Shown: positions 26,447-35,968 of the stretch, one piece after another
How positions within the stretch are numbered: the stretch's first letter is position 1
How the letters are laid out: each line of letters opens with the position of its first letter
Assembly: GCF_028283705.1 (NCBI RefSeq)
Contig: NZ_JAPWKD010000002.1
Span: forward strand, 62,001 to 126,000
DNA: 64,000 bases
Reading direction: 5' to 3'
DNA from: Pantoea sp.
GTDB lineage: Bacteria; Pseudomonadota; Gammaproteobacteria; Enterobacterales; Enterobacteriaceae
The notes under the pieces: model-generated
The model's input: only the letters and a program-made list of their open reading frames with translations
Database searches by the model: none
What the model was told of the DNA's origin: nothing
Translations under genes and position numbers: made by a program

Positions 26447-27156
26447 TGACTGCCGTTGTTTGCGCCCATACATCGACCTTAGCGCAGGTCACCCTGCCCG
26501 CACGCCCGGAAGCCATTGCCTTCCCGCCCGCGCAAAGCGCCCTGATTGTGGTGGATATGCAAAATGCCTATGCCACCAAGGGCGGCTATCTCGATTTGGC
26601 CGGTTTTGACGTCTCTGCCACCAAACCGGTAATCGCCAAAATTCACCAGGCCGTGACGGCCGCCCGCGCCGCCGGTATCCAAATCATCTGGTTCCAGAAT
26701 GGCTGGGACGATAAATACATCGAAGCCGGTGATGCCGGATCGCCCAATTTTCATAAATCCAATGCCCTGAAAACCATGCGTAAGCGCCCCGAACTGCAGG
26801 GCACGCTGCTGGCGAAAGGCGGCTGGGATTATGCTCTGGTGGATGAACTGGTGCCTCAGCCGGGTGACATCGTCCTGCCCAAACCCCGTTACAGCGGCTT
26901 CTTCAACACGCCGCTCGACAGCATGTTGCGCAGTCGTGGTATTCGCCACCTGATATTCACCGGCATTGCCACCAATGTCTGCGTGGAATCGACGCTACGC
27001 GACGGATTCTTTCTGGAATATTTCGGCGTGGTGCTGGAAGACGCGACCTACCAGGCCGGACCGTCATTTGCGCAACAAGCAGCAATCTTCAATATCGAAA
27101 CGTTTTTCGGTTGGGTCAGCGACACCGACACCTTCTGTGAAACGCTAACATACTGA
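26446..27156 (+). CDS. rutB: Ureidoacrylate amidohydrolase RutB
   Basis: RutB hydrolyses ureidoacrylate to aminoacrylate, carbon dioxide and ammonia. The 236-residue isochorismatase-like protein carries the catalytic triad of the family: D37 (VVDMQNAY), K146 ([10 protein letters not shown]) and C179 ([15 protein letters not shown]). Its start overlaps the rutA stop by one base, so the two are coupled. Length and sequence are close to E. coli RutB. Confidence 0.97.
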   Translation: MTAVVCAHTSTLAQVTLPARPEAIAFPPAQSALIVVDMQNAYATKGGYLDLAGFDVSATKPVIAKIHQAVTAARAAGIQIIWFQNGWDDKYIEAGDAGSPNFHKSNALKTMRKRPELQGTLLAKGGWDYALVDELVPQPGDIVLPKPRYSGFFNTPLDSMLRSRGIRHLIFTGIATNVCVESTLRDGFFLEYFGVVLEDATYQAGPSFAQQAAIFNIETFFGWVSDTDTFCETLTY

Positions 27157-27205
27157 AATCACGACCGTTATCACCTGCAAAAACAACGAAAAGGAAGCTC
27201 AAGCC

Positions 27206-27601
27206 ATGCCTAAAAGTGTCATTATTCCGCCCGGCACCACCACACCTATCGCCCCTTTTGTGCCCGGTACCCTCGCCGATGGCGTAGTCTACGTGTCCGG
27301 TACCCTGCCATTCGATGCGCAAAATAATGTGGTGCATGTAGGCGATGCCGCAGCACAAGCCCGCCACGTACTGGAAACCATTAAAAAAGTGATTGAAACG
27401 GCAGGCGGCACCATGGATGACGTCACCTTCAACTCCATCTTCCTCACTGACTGGAGTAACTACGCCGCCATTAATCAGGTGTATGCCGAATACTTCCCTG
27501 GAGATAAACCTGCTCGCTACTGCATTCAATGCGGGCTGGTGAAGCCGGATGCGCTGGTCGAGATTGCCACAGTGGCACACATCGGCAAACAGGAGGCGTA
27601 A
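27206..27601 (+). CDS. rutC: RidA-like aminoacrylate deaminase/peracid protein RutC
   Basis: RutC belongs to the YjgF/RidA family. It was first proposed to reduce a peroxy-intermediate; aminoacrylate (3-aminoacrylate) deamination to malonic semialdehyde is the later assignment. The 131-residue product has the family pattern [28 protein letters not shown] and the C-terminal [21 protein letters not shown] with the conserved Arg and Glu. It lies 49 bases after rutB with AAGGAAG upstream, and its stop overlaps the start of rutD (TAATG). Confidence 0.95.
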   Translation: MPKSVIIPPGTTTPIAPFVPGTLADGVVYVSGTLPFDAQNNVVHVGDAAAQARHVLETIKKVIETAGGTMDDVTFNSIFLTDWSNYAAINQVYAEYFPGDKPARYCIQCGLVKPDALVEIATVAHIGKQEA

Positions 27602-28407
27602 TGCATCTTGAGATTCAGGGTTTACAGACGAAGGATGCACCGACGCTGGTGCTCTCCTCCGGCCTGGGGGGCGTTGCCGGTTTCTGGCAGCCGCAACTGG
27701 CGGCACTGGGGCAGCATTATCGCGTGGTGACCTACGACCAGCGCGGCACCGGGCGCAGCCCGGATACGCTGCCTGAAGGTTACAGCATGGCGATGATGGC
27801 CGCCGAGCTGGCGGATGCGCTGGAGCAGCAGGGAATCGAGCGCTTTGACCTGATCGGCCATGCACTTGGCGGGCTGATTGGCCTGCAACTGGCGCTCGAT
27901 TATCCGCAGCGTGTTGGACGCGTGGTGGTGATTAATGGCTGGCTGTCACTCGATGCCCACACCGGACGTTGTTTCCAGGTCCGCCAGGATCTGCTGCTCA
28001 ATGTGGGGGTTGAGGCTTTTGTCCGCGCCCAGCCACTGTTTCTTTATCCTGCTGAATGGCTGGCACGCCATCAGTCGCGGATTGAAGCGGAAGACGCCCA
28101 TCACGTGAAGCATTTCCAGGGTATGGAAAACCTGTTACGCCGCTTATACGCGCTGAAAAGTGCCGATTTCCGCCCCTATGCGGCACGTATCACCCAGCCA
28201 GTACTGGCGATCTACAGCCAGGATGATCTGCTGGTGCCGTGGAGTTGCTCCCCGCAACTGGCGGCCGCGCTACCCAACGCCAGCCTGATCGAAATGACCT
28301 GGGGCGGGCATGCGATGAGCGTGACCGATGCGGAAAACTTCAACGCGCTGTTGCTGCAATGGCTGGAGGACAGCCGCTGTCAGGAGGCCAAAGATGAGTG
28401 TGCATGA
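27601..28407 (+). CDS. rutD: Alpha/beta hydrolase RutD
   Basis: RutD speeds the release of ammonia in the aminoacrylate step (proposed carbamate hydrolase). The 268-residue protein has the alpha/beta-hydrolase fold. The nucleophile elbow reads GHALGG, without a Ser, as in E. coli RutD, so classical esterase chemistry is not expected. The final His lies in WGGHAMSV. The ATG at 27601 overlaps the rutC stop by one base. An open frame continues upstream to 27529 inside rutC, but that part is unlike the family. The gene overlaps rutF downstream by 14 bases. Confidence 0.95.
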   Translation: MHLEIQGLQTKDAPTLVLSSGLGGVAGFWQPQLAALGQHYRVVTYDQRGTGRSPDTLPEGYSMAMMAAELADALEQQGIERFDLIGHALGGLIGLQLALDYPQRVGRVVVINGWLSLDAHTGRCFQVRQDLLLNVGVEAFVRAQPLFLYPAEWLARHQSRIEAEDAHHVKHFQGMENLLRRLYALKSADFRPYAARITQPVLAIYSQDDLLVPWSCSPQLAAALPNASLIEMTWGGHAMSVTDAENFNALLLQWLEDSRCQEAKDECA

Positions 28408-28909
28408 AATCTCACCGCCCGTTGAACGCCAGACGTTTCGCGATGCGATGTCGCGTCTGGGTGCTGCCGTCAACATCATCACCACCGACGGTCCGGCAGG
28501 CCGTGCCGGTTTTACCGCCTCGGCGGTATGCAGCGTGACCGATTCACCGCCGACGCTGCTGGTGTGCCTGAACCGTTCAGCCTCGGTATGGCCGGTGTTT
28601 CGCGACAACGGTTACTTATGCGTGAACACTCTGGCCGCCGGGCATGAAGATCTCTCCACGTTGTTTGGTGGCAAAACGCCCATGGCCGAGCGCTTTCTCG
28701 CCGCCCGCTGGCATACGCTCACCAGTGGCTCACCGCTGCTGGACGGCGCGCTGGTGTCGTTTGATTGCAAAATCACCCAGGTAGTCAGCGTCGGGACTCA
28801 CGACACTTTATTTTGCGAGGTGCTGGCGCTGGTGCGGAATGAAGAGCCGCACGGCCTCGCCTGGTTTGACCGCGGATATCATCACTTTTCACGGCAGGAA
28901 GCCCGCTAA
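28394..28909 (+). CDS. rutF: FMN reductase RutF
   Basis: RutF uses NADH to supply reduced FMN to RutA. The 171-residue product is a flavin reductase-like protein with the family-typical [39 protein letters not shown] and [13 protein letters not shown]. The start ATG at 28394 lies inside the end of rutD (14 bases overlap). Between rutD and rutF E. coli has rutE, a nitroreductase-type malonic semialdehyde reductase; no such gene is present here, so this copy directly follows rutD. Confidence 0.96.
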   Translation: MSVHEISPPVERQTFRDAMSRLGAAVNIITTDGPAGRAGFTASAVCSVTDSPPTLLVCLNRSASVWPVFRDNGYLCVNTLAAGHEDLSTLFGGKTPMAERFLAARWHTLTSGSPLLDGALVSFDCKITQVVSVGTHDTLFCEVLALVRNEEPHGLAWFDRGYHHFSRQEAR

Positions 28910-28954
28910 CGCCGCCTTGTGCGGTCCGGTTCCACAGACACTCTGGAGAAGACG

Positions 28955-30283
28955 ATGGCGAGTTCCTGGTTTCCCCGCTGGCAGAAAAAGTCAGCCTTGA
29001 CTGAAAATGGACTGATTGCACCGGATGAAACGCTGCCGCTCGGGCAGACCGTGATTCTGGGCCTGCAGCATGCTGTGGCAATGTTTGGTGCAACGGTGCT
29101 GATGCCGTTGCTGATGGGGCTGGACCCAAATCTGGCAATTCTGGTTTCCGGGATGGGTACCTTGCTGTTCTTTGTCGTCACCGGGGGGCGCGTGCCCAGT
29201 TATCTCGGTTCCAGTGCGGCCTTTGTCGGTGTGATTATCGCCGTCACCGGCTTCAATGGTCAGGGACTCAACCCCAACCTGGCGCTGGCGCTGGGTGGGG
29301 TGATCGCCTGTGGTGCTCTGTACACGCTGATTGGTTTTGTGGTGATGAAAGTGGGTACTGGCTGGATCGAACGCCTGATGCCACCGGTAGTCACTGGTGC
29401 GGTTGTCATGGCAATTGGGCTGAATCTCGCACCGATTGCGGTACATAGTGTGTCATCGTCAATGTTCGACAGCTGGATGGCGGTGATGACAGTGCTGTGT
29501 ATTGGTCTGGTGGCGGTGTTTACCCGAGGCATGGTGCAGCGTTTGTTGATCCTGGTCGGGCTGATTGTCGCCTGGGCCATTTACGCCCTGCTGACCAATG
29601 TCCTGGGGTTTGGCAAGCCGGTCGATTTCACTGGCGTTGCCAACGCCGCCTGGTTTGGCCTGCCGCATACCACCACGCCGGTGTTTGATATGCAGGCGAT
29701 CGTGATGATCGCACCGGTGGCCATCATTCTGGTGGCGGAGAACCTTGGGCATATCAAAGCCGTGGCGGGGATGACCGGGCGTAATCTTGATCCCTGGATG
29801 GGGCGAGCTTTTGTTGGTGACGGCCTGGCGACCATGCTATCGGGATCGATCGGCGGCAGCGGTGTGACCACCTACGCGGAAAACATTGGCGTGATGGCGG
29901 TAACAAAAGTCTATTCCACGCTGGCCTTTGTCGCGGCGGCGTTGATTGCTTTGGTGCTGGGCTTCTCACCCAAATTTGGCGCGCTGATCCATACCATTCC
30001 TAGTCCGGTGATTGGTGGAGCATCGATCGTGGTGTTTGGCCTGATTGCCGTGGCAGGTGCACGTATCTGGGTACAAAATAACGTCGATTTCAGCCAGAAC
30101 AGCAATCTGATTATGGTGGCCACCACGCTGGTTCTGGGTGCCGGGGATTTCGCGCTAAAAATAGGTAACTTCACCCTGGGCGGCATCGGCACCGCCACTT
30201 TTGGTGCCATCATTCTTAACGCTATTCTGCGCCGTCGCGGTACCAGCCTGGGTGAAAACCAGGCGGCACGCCAAAACAGTTAA
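28955..30283 (+). CDS. rutG: Uracil permease RutG
   Basis: RutG imports uracil (and to a lesser extent thymine or xanthine) across the inner membrane. The 442-residue product is a NAT/NCS2-family permease with 12-14 membrane segments, the start-region motif LGLQHAVAMFGATVLMPLLMG and the family signature GDGLATMLSGSIGGSGVTTYAENIGVM split over one helix-loop. The ATG at 28955 has GGAG seven bases upstream. It is the last gene of the rut operon; its stop overlaps by four bases the stop of the convergent exporter gene, and no strong terminator is visible. Confidence 0.96.
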   Translation: MASSWFPRWQKKSALTENGLIAPDETLPLGQTVILGLQHAVAMFGATVLMPLLMGLDPNLAILVSGMGTLLFFVVTGGRVPSYLGSSAAFVGVIIAVTGFNGQGLNPNLALALGGVIACGALYTLIGFVVMKVGTGWIERLMPPVVTGAVVMAIGLNLAPIAVHSVSSSMFDSWMAVMTVLCIGLVAVFTRGMVQRLLILVGLIVAWAIYALLTNVLGFGKPVDFTGVANAAWFGLPHTTTPVFDMQAIVMIAPVAIILVAENLGHIKAVAGMTGRNLDPWMGRAFVGDGLATMLSGSIGGSGVTTYAENIGVMAVTKVYSTLAFVAAALIALVLGFSPKFGALIHTIPSPVIGGASIVVFGLIAVAGARIWVQNNVDFSQNSNLIMVATTLVLGAGDFALKIGNFTLGGIGTATFGAIILNAILRRRGTSLGENQAARQNS

Positions 30284-31203
30284 GGCTCCTGCATCTCCTG
30301 CGGTGCCAGCTCAGGCACCGCTTTTTTGCGCCGGACACGTAATTCACTGACGATCACCCCGCAGACAATTAACGCACCGCCCAGCAGCGCCGCCGCCGGT
30401 AAACGCTCACCTGCCAGCCGTCCCACGACCCCTGCCCATACCGGTTCACCGGCGTAGATCACCGTCGCACGCGTCGGTGAGACACTGCGCTGCGCCCAGT
30501 TCATGGTGACCTGAATCAGCGCGCTGGCGGCACCGAGGCCCAGCGCGCTCAGCACCAGCGGCGTGCTGAATGTCGGTAACGTTTCTCCATTGGGGATCAT
30601 CAACACGAAAGCACAGGCCGATGCGACTGCCAGCTGGATCAGCGTCACACGACGCACATCAACCTGACCAGCAAACCGGCTGATCAGAATGATTTCAGCG
30701 GCAATCGCCAGGGTGCTCAGCAGGGTGGCAATTTCACCGGCGTTTAGGGCGAAACGGCCATCCTGCGGACCCGCCACCAGCAACAAGCCAATAAACGCCA
30801 GCAAAATCCCCAGCCACGCCATCAATCCGGGTGGACGACGTAAAAACAGCCACTGCAACAGCGGTACCACTGGCACGTAAAGCGCAGTCAGAAAGGCTGA
30901 CTGGCTGCTGGAAATGGATTGCATACCCCAGGTTTGCAGGCCATAGCCTCCGGCGATAGCCACACCGATCAACACCCCCGCCTTGCACTCCAGCCAGGTG
31001 GTTTGCTTCAGGTAACGGCGAAAGAAAAAAGCCAGCAGTAACGCCGCTGTAGCAAAACGCAGACCGACGAAGAAGAATGGGCCGGAGTGAGCCATTGCCC
31101 GATGCACCACCAGAAAGGTGCCGCCCCAGACCATGGTAATAAAGATCAACACAAGTTCCTGACGCGTCAGGCGCAGGGAAAGATGAGAAGAAGCTGAAGA
31201 CAT
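30280..31203 (-). CDS. EamA/DMT-family transporter
   Basis: The 307-residue product has about ten membrane segments in two EamA halves (about 12-140 and 155-290), typical of drug/metabolite exporters. LVLIFITMVWGGTFLVVHRAM begins the first half; IYAGEPVWAGVVGRL ends the last helices. I chose the ATG at 31203 (MSSASSHLSLRLTRQE); an upstream ATG would add 19 hydrophilic residues. The C-terminus is basic (RVRRKKA). The substrate is not predictable. It is convergent with rutG, with a four-base overlap of stop codons, and separates rutG from ymdF, which are neighbours in E. coli. Confidence 0.85.
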   Translation of the reverse strand: MSSASSHLSLRLTRQELVLIFITMVWGGTFLVVHRAMAHSGPFFFVGLRFATAALLLAFFFRRYLKQTTWLECKAGVLIGVAIAGGYGLQTWGMQSISSSQSAFLTALYVPVVPLLQWLFLRRPPGLMAWLGILLAFIGLLLVAGPQDGRFALNAGEIATLLSTLAIAAEIILISRFAGQVDVRRVTLIQLAVASACAFVLMIPNGETLPTFSTPLVLSALGLGAASALIQVTMNWAQRSVSPTRATVIYAGEPVWAGVVGRLAGERLPAAALLGGALIVCGVIVSELRVRRKKAVPELAPQEMQEP

Positions 31204-31304
31204 AAAGCACCACGATGTGAATTCGGGCGTCATTTTCGCAGAGTCAGAAGGCATTGTCACCGCCGGGCGCTCCCGGCGGCGGAGGGAATTACTGCACAGC
31301 CGGA

Positions 31305-31469
31305 TTATTTCTTACCGCGACTGCGTCCCCCTTTTTCACCTGCTTCGGAAGCGCGCTGCGGGTCGTTTCTGAAATTCCCGCCGCTATTCTTACCGCCTTT
31401 ACGGCCTGCTTCCGCGGCTCTTTCGCGATCTTCCGCGAAATTACCCGATCCTCCACGATGTTGGGCCAT
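31305..31469 (-). CDS. ymdF: KGG-repeat stress protein YmdF
   Basis: The 54-residue protein is very hydrophilic, with two con-10-like KGG repeats (AEAGRKGGKNSGGNF and SEAGEKGGRSRGKK) after MAQHRGGSGNFAEDRERA. The YciG/YmdF family is induced in stationary phase in enteric bacteria; a role in stress tolerance or motility has been described for YciG. The position next to wrbA and on the far side of the rut genes fits ymdF. The ATG at 31469 is preceded by GGAGG five bases upstream; a second ATG directly in front is possible and would add one residue. Confidence 0.92.
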   Translation of the reverse strand: MAQHRGGSGNFAEDRERAAEAGRKGGKNSGGNFRNDPQRASEAGEKGGRSRGKK

Positions 31470-31507
31470 CATTTCCTCCGAGAGAGTTTTCACATCTGTG
31501 GTCAGGA

Positions 31508-31532
31508 CTTTTCACATGCAAGGGGTGAAAAG
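31508..31532. repeat. Perfect hairpin upstream of ymdF
   Basis: CTTTTCAC (31508-31515) and GTGAAAAG (31525-31532) form a perfect eight-base stem with a nine-base loop. It lies 39 bases upstream of the ymdF start, so it is probably in the leader or at the promoter. Its role is unknown. Confidence 0.4.
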
Positions 31533-31783
31533 CTCAGGTGACACGTTTTTCGGGCCACCCGATTAAAGAATAGCCAATAGCGTTGCGTTTATGGCTGATA
31601 TTTATACTTTGAAACACATATTCTTCTTTATTTTTCCACTAAACCGGAATTTTGCGCCAGATGACAAGCGCTTAGCGGAGTATTAAGCGAAGCCGCAGGT
31701 AAGCGGCTGTGCTGTTCAGCGGCAGGTCACGCAGGCTCTTCTATACTTCAGGTTACGTGTTCAAACCCCGCAGGAAGAAAAAG

Positions 31784-32383
31784 ATGGCGAAAATTCTGGT
31801 GCTTTATTATTCCATGTACGGACATATTGAAACCATGGCGCAGGCTATTGCTGAAGGCGCGCGTCGTGTGAACGGTGCAGAAGTGACGATATTACGCGTG
31901 CCGGAAACCATGGACGCCGAACGCTTCGCTCAGGTCGGCGGCAAGGTCAATCAGCCAGCCACTGAGGCAACCCCCGAAGATCTCCCGCAATACGATGCCA
32001 TCATCCTCGGCACCCCCACACGTTTCGGTAATATGGCGGGGCAGATGCGTAACTTCCTCGACCGCACTGGCGGACTGTGGGCCTCAGGCGCGCTGTACGG
32101 CAAAATTGCCAGCGTGTTTGCCTCCACCGGCACCGGCGGCGGCCAGGAGCAAACCATCACCTCAGTCTGGACCACCCTCGCCCACCACGGCATGGTGATT
32201 GTCCCCATCGGTTATGGCACCAAAGAACTTTTCGATATCTCTCATGTGCGCGGCGGCACCCCTTATGGGGCTACCACCATTGCAGGGGGCGATGGATCGC
32301 GCCAGCCTTCTGCAGAAGAACTCGATATCGCCCGTTTTCAGGGCGAACATGTCGCCGGTCTGGCGGTAAAACTGAAAGGATAA
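31784..32383 (+). CDS. wrbA: NAD(P)H:quinone oxidoreductase WrbA
   Basis: WrbA is a flavodoxin-like tetrameric enzyme that reduces quinones by two electrons with NAD(P)H and FMN, limiting oxidative damage. The 199-residue product has the FMN phosphate loop ([11 protein letters not shown]), the [18 protein letters not shown] motif and [12 protein letters not shown], all family-typical. The ATG at 31784 has GGAAG upstream; a longer frame from 31709 would add 25 residues not found in the family. It probably forms one unit with yccJ, 20 bases downstream. In E. coli it is RpoS-dependent. Confidence 0.97.
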   Translation: MAKILVLYYSMYGHIETMAQAIAEGARRVNGAEVTILRVPETMDAERFAQVGGKVNQPATEATPEDLPQYDAIILGTPTRFGNMAGQMRNFLDRTGGLWASGALYGKIASVFASTGTGGGQEQTITSVWTTLAHHGMVIVPIGYGTKELFDISHVRGGTPYGATTIAGGDGSRQPSAEELDIARFQGEHVAGLAVKLKG

Positions 32384-32403
32384 ATCCACAACAGGAGACC
32401 TTT

Positions 32404-32634
32404 ATGGCAACAGAACAGTCTAAAGCTCACCACGTGGGCGAATGGGCCAAACTACGCCACACCTCGACCGAAATCGCAGAAGCGATATTTGAGGTCGCCA
32501 ACTATGACGAACGCCTGGCAGAAGAAATCTGGCGTCAACAGGGTAGCGATGAAGTGCTGTTTCGCGCCTTTGATAAGACCGATCAGGACGTCCTGACGTG
32601 GGATGATAAGACGGTTGAGCGTAAAAACATCTGA
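32404..32634 (+). CDS. yccJ: YccJ family protein
   Basis: The 76-residue protein starts [20 protein letters not shown] and contains [17 protein letters not shown] and GSDEVL, very similar to E. coli YccJ. It is cytoplasmic and acidic, with no known function. It follows wrbA by 20 bases with an AGGAG ribosome binding site, and a weak terminator follows. The wrbA-yccJ pair is cotranscribed and stationary-phase induced in E. coli. Confidence 0.93.
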   Translation: MATEQSKAHHVGEWAKLRHTSTEIAEAIFEVANYDERLAEEIWRQQGSDEVLFRAFDKTDQDVLTWDDKTVERKNI

Positions 32635-32640
32635 ACCTCA

Positions 32641-32662
32641 GGCGGGCCAGTCCCGCCTTTGT
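32641..32662 (+). terminator. Weak terminator after yccJ
   Basis: GGCGGG-CCAGT-CCCGCC is a six-base stem followed by TTTGT, seven bases after the yccJ stop codon. Confidence 0.5.
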
Positions 32663-32688
32663 CGTCTTAATTGACCAAGGAGCGTTGT

Positions 32689-34062
32689 ATGTCTTCCTAC
32701 CAAAGTATCAATCCCGCCAATAACCAATTGCTGAAGAGCTGGACATCACATGATGATGCTTATGTGCAGCAGGCGCTGGAGACTGCCGATCGTCTTTACC
32801 ACTCCGACTGGTGCAAAGGAGATATCCAACCGCGACTGCAGGTACTGAAACGTCTGGCAGATCTGATTGATGCGCGCGTTGAACAACTGGCGACCATCGC
32901 CAGCCAGGAGATGGGCAAGCTGATAGGTCAAAGCCGTGGTGAAGTCAAAATTTGTGCCCAAATCGCCCGCTACTATGCCGAACACGCGGCAACACTGCTG
33001 CAACCGCAAGCCTATCCCAGTGATGTGGGGGACGCCTGGCTGGAATATCATCCGATTGGCGTGATTGTGGCGGTGGAACCCTGGAACTTCCCCTATTACC
33101 AGCTGATGCGTGTGCTGGCTCCGAACCTGGCACTCGGCAACCCGGTGCTGGCAAAACACGCCAATATCGTCCCGCACTGCGCCGATGCCTTCGAAAAACT
33201 GGTCCATGAAGCTGGCGCACCGCCGGGAGCCTGGACCAACCTGTATATTTCGAATGATCAGGTAGCGGATTTGATCGCCGATGACCGTGTTCAGGGCGTA
33301 GCGCTCACCGGGTCCGAACGGGCGGGCAGCGCGGTGGCACAGCAGGCCGGCAAATACCTGAAGAAATCGACGCTGGAACTGGGTGGCAACGATGTGTTCG
33401 TGGTGCTGGACGACGCCGACCTCGATGAGGCGGTGCGCCAGGGGGCACAGGCGCGCCTCAGCAACTGTGGCCAGGTTTGTACCGCTGCGAAGCGTTTTAT
33501 CGTACATGAGAAGATTGCCGGGCCCTTTATGGCAAAATTCAGCGCCGCGCTGCAATCGGCTGTCGCTGGCGATCCGCTGGATGAGAAAACCACCCTCGGT
33601 CCGCTGTCGTCACAGGATGCGCGTGAGCGTTTAATCAAACAGGTTGATGAGGCCATCGCACAGGGTGCTAAGGTCGAAATAGGCGGGCGTGCCATCGACG
33701 GCGTCGGCAATTATTTCCAGCCGACGATTCTCACCGGCCTGACGCCTGATAATCCGGCCTATTATCAGGAATTCTTCGGCCCGGTGGCTCAGGTCTATGT
33801 CGTGGCTAGCGACAGCGCTGTCGTGGCACTGGCGAATGACTCACATTATGGCCTCGGTGGCTCGGTATGGACGCGGGATATTGCTCGCGGGCGAAAAATG
33901 GCGGCACAAATCGAAACCGGCATGGTGTTTATCAATTCACAAAGCGATACCGCCGCAGAACTTCCTTTTGGTGGCGTGAAACGCTCAGGCTATGGACGGG
34001 AGCTGTCTGATCTCGGTCTGAAAGAATTCGCCAACCAGAAACTGGTGGTGGTGGCCGGATAA
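32689..34062 (+). CDS. NAD(P)-dependent aldehyde dehydrogenase, succinate-semialdehyde type
   Basis: The 457-residue protein is an aldehyde dehydrogenase. The NAD-binding region has EPWNFPYYQLMRVLAPNLALGN. The catalytic Glu lies in LELGGNDVF and the catalytic Cys in SNCGQVCTAAKRF (C in GQVC). The C-terminal oligomer motif is PFGGVKRSGYGREL. It resembles the Sad (YneI) and related succinate-semialdehyde dehydrogenases more than GabD, but the substrate is an inference. The ATG at 32689 has AAGGAG six bases upstream. It is a single gene between yccJ and agp, a position where E. coli has none, so it is an insertion relative to the E. coli order. Confidence 0.85.
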   Translation: MSSYQSINPANNQLLKSWTSHDDAYVQQALETADRLYHSDWCKGDIQPRLQVLKRLADLIDARVEQLATIASQEMGKLIGQSRGEVKICAQIARYYAEHAATLLQPQAYPSDVGDAWLEYHPIGVIVAVEPWNFPYYQLMRVLAPNLALGNPVLAKHANIVPHCADAFEKLVHEAGAPPGAWTNLYISNDQVADLIADDRVQGVALTGSERAGSAVAQQAGKYLKKSTLELGGNDVFVVLDDADLDEAVRQGAQARLSNCGQVCTAAKRFIVHEKIAGPFMAKFSAALQSAVAGDPLDEKTTLGPLSSQDARERLIKQVDEAIAQGAKVEIGGRAIDGVGNYFQPTILTGLTPDNPAYYQEFFGPVAQVYVVASDSAVVALANDSHYGLGGSVWTRDIARGRKMAAQIETGMVFINSQSDTAAELPFGGVKRSGYGRELSDLGLKEFANQKLVVVAG

Positions 34063-34064
34063 AT

Positions 34065-34091
34065 AAAAAACCCCGCCTCGGCGGGGTTTTT
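34065..34091. terminator. Bidirectional terminator between the dehydrogenase gene and agp
   Basis: CCCCGCC-TC-GGCGGGG (34071-34086) is flanked by A-runs on the left and T-runs on the right, so it can serve both convergent genes. Confidence 0.92.
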
Positions 34092-34104
34092 CACTGCTGG
34101 CAGC

Positions 34105-35712
34105 TTAGTTGCTGGCCGCCGGGGCAGGCGCCTCGCTCTTGTCTGATTTAGCTGGCGCATCCGCTTTGGCCTTTTCAGCCGCCGCCGCATCCGCTTTCGC
34201 TTTCTCTTCCGCCGCTTTCTGGGCTGTTGCTTTCTCAGCTTTCGCCTTCGCTTCCGCCGCTTTGTCGGCTTTTACCTTCTCTTCTGCCGCTTTGGCATCT
34301 GCCGCTTTCTGCGCAGCAGCTTTATCTGCCGCCGCTTTATCTGCGGTGGCTTTATCGGCAGCGGCCTGATCTGCCTGTACCTGCGCATCATCGCTGGTCG
34401 TCGCTGGCGCGGCAGCTTGTTCTGGTTGCGCAGCAGCCGGTGCCGGAGCAGCAGGCTGCAACGGCGTGCCCTGCAAGGCAGCATTCAGCACGCTGGCGAA
34501 TTGATCCCAGCTGCAATACCCATTGGCATCGGCATCACAACCCGCCAGCTGCAACGTGACGCGTTTCGGCGGGTTTTTCAGGCTCAGCACATCAGCGTTA
34601 CGCAGCTGATCGCTGGTCTGGTAGACATATTCCACCTTCAGCAGATCTTTGTTGTTTTTCGCATCGTGCCAGCGTTCAAACACCACCTGGCCACCAATCG
34701 GCGTCTTCTCATCGTTACCCGGCAGCTCATACGGCTTCACCTGCAACGCGCTGAGCAGCGAAGCGATATTCGAATCATGTCCCACCATCAACGTCACTTT
34801 CGGCGCGTTGGCTTTGTCCTGATCGATCAACTGGCTGCGTATGTAATCCACCAGCGGTGCCGCCACTTCGCGTGCCACATCTGGTGAAGTAAACAACGCG
34901 TCCTGATAACCATTTTTAATCGCGGCCAGCTCTTTCCACTGCTCAGGCGTTTTGATCTGTCCCCAGGCCACCTGATCCAGCGGGAAACCCTCGTAATATT
35001 GCAGGGTGAAAGCATCGATCAGCGAATTTCCGACCTTCAGCGGGCCATTGACGTTCGGTTCTTTACCATTGTCGGCGCTAAAGGTGTTCTGGCCACTGCT
35101 CAAATCACACTGCTTCTTGCCGTTGCAGGCTGGCGAGGATTTGTAATCAACAATTTTTTCGAGGTACTGGTAAGCGGGTTTTAACGCCAGCTTTTCGTTG
35201 GCCGCGGTCATTGCCGTCAGGGCTTTTTTGTTGAAATCGTCGCTGCCATCAGTCACCACCGGATTGAACACCGGATCCATGGTCCCCATGGCATCCTGAT
35301 GCGTCACGGCGATGTCACATCCAGGGAAAGCACCATTCACGAAGAACTGAGCCGTTGCCACGGTACGTTGCAGGCTGTTGGCATAGACAAACACGTTGCT
35401 GCTATCCGGGCAGACGCCGTTTTCGACCAGGCCCTGCTGAGCCAGCCACTGACGGGTGTAGTTACCCATGTAGACTTCCAGCACCCCACCTTTGGTGGTG
35501 AGCTGCCCACCGGGCACATCCCATTGCGGCCAGCTTTTTTTCGTTGATTGCTCCAGCACGCTGCCGGTGTTCGCGAGCGGTGCGCGTAGATTGTGACGGC
35601 TCAGCATCAGTACCTGCTGCAGCTGCATGTCCCCTTCCGCAGCCTGCGCTGCCATACCCATCGGTAACGCAGCGATGACTGACAACGCGCAAAGACTCAG
35701 TTTCTTGATCAT
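34105..35712 (-). CDS. agp: Glucose-1-phosphatase Agp with an Ala/Lys-rich C-terminal extension
   Basis: Agp is a periplasmic histidine acid phosphatase that frees glucose from glucose-1-phosphate and also attacks phytate. The 535-residue precursor has a Sec signal ([19 protein letters not shown], cleavage likely after AQA), the catalytic SRHNLRAPL motif and the distal HDSN motif ([11 protein letters not shown]). The catalytic part ends near residue 420, the usual size of the family (413 in E. coli). It continues with about 115 residues: a Pro/Ala linker and an Ala/Lys/Glu/Asp repeat region ([20 protein letters not shown]), probably a long helix like the TolA domain II, closing PAPAASN. The start ATG at 35712 fits the signal peptide; one seven codons earlier is possible. 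Confidence 0.93.
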   Translation of the reverse strand: MIKKLSLCALSVIAALPMGMAAQAAEGDMQLQQVLMLSRHNLRAPLANTGSVLEQSTKKSWPQWDVPGGQLTTKGGVLEVYMGNYTRQWLAQQGLVENGVCPDSSNVFVYANSLQRTVATAQFFVNGAFPGCDIAVTHQDAMGTMDPVFNPVVTDGSDDFNKKALTAMTAANEKLALKPAYQYLEKIVDYKSSPACNGKKQCDLSSGQNTFSADNGKEPNVNGPLKVGNSLIDAFTLQYYEGFPLDQVAWGQIKTPEQWKELAAIKNGYQDALFTSPDVAREVAAPLVDYIRSQLIDQDKANAPKVTLMVGHDSNIASLLSALQVKPYELPGNDEKTPIGGQVVFERWHDAKNNKDLLKVEYVYQTSDQLRNADVLSLKNPPKRVTLQLAGCDADANGYCSWDQFASVLNAALQGTPLQPAAPAPAAAQPEQAAAPATTSDDAQVQADQAAADKATADKAAADKAAAQKAADAKAAEEKVKADKAAEAKAKAEKATAQKAAEEKAKADAAAAEKAKADAPAKSDKSEAPAPAASN

Positions 35713-35935
35713 TGTGCCTATTCCATAATTCATCAGTGAAACACTCTGGCATTCAAACGATTAGCTCGGCCACAGAGCGAATTGCCCCACAGTGTAACCC
35801 AGCTTGCCTGGGAAAATCGCCAGATGTTTGCAAAAACCGTGAATGGACTATAGCAGACCAGAGCCTCGCCGTAGGCTTAAGGCAGCAGATTGAAAAGCAA
35901 CGGGATGTTTTTCAGAATCTCTGAAGTAGAAATGC

Positions 35936-35960
35936 AAAAAGCCCGCATCGCTGCGGGCTT
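35936..35960 (-). terminator. Terminator of the tRNA-Ser transcript
   Basis: AAGCCCGCA-TCGC-TGCGGGCTT with a run of T on the minus strand. It lies eight bases after the CCA of the downstream tRNA-Ser copy. Confidence 0.88.
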
Positions 35961-35968
35961 CTTTAATT

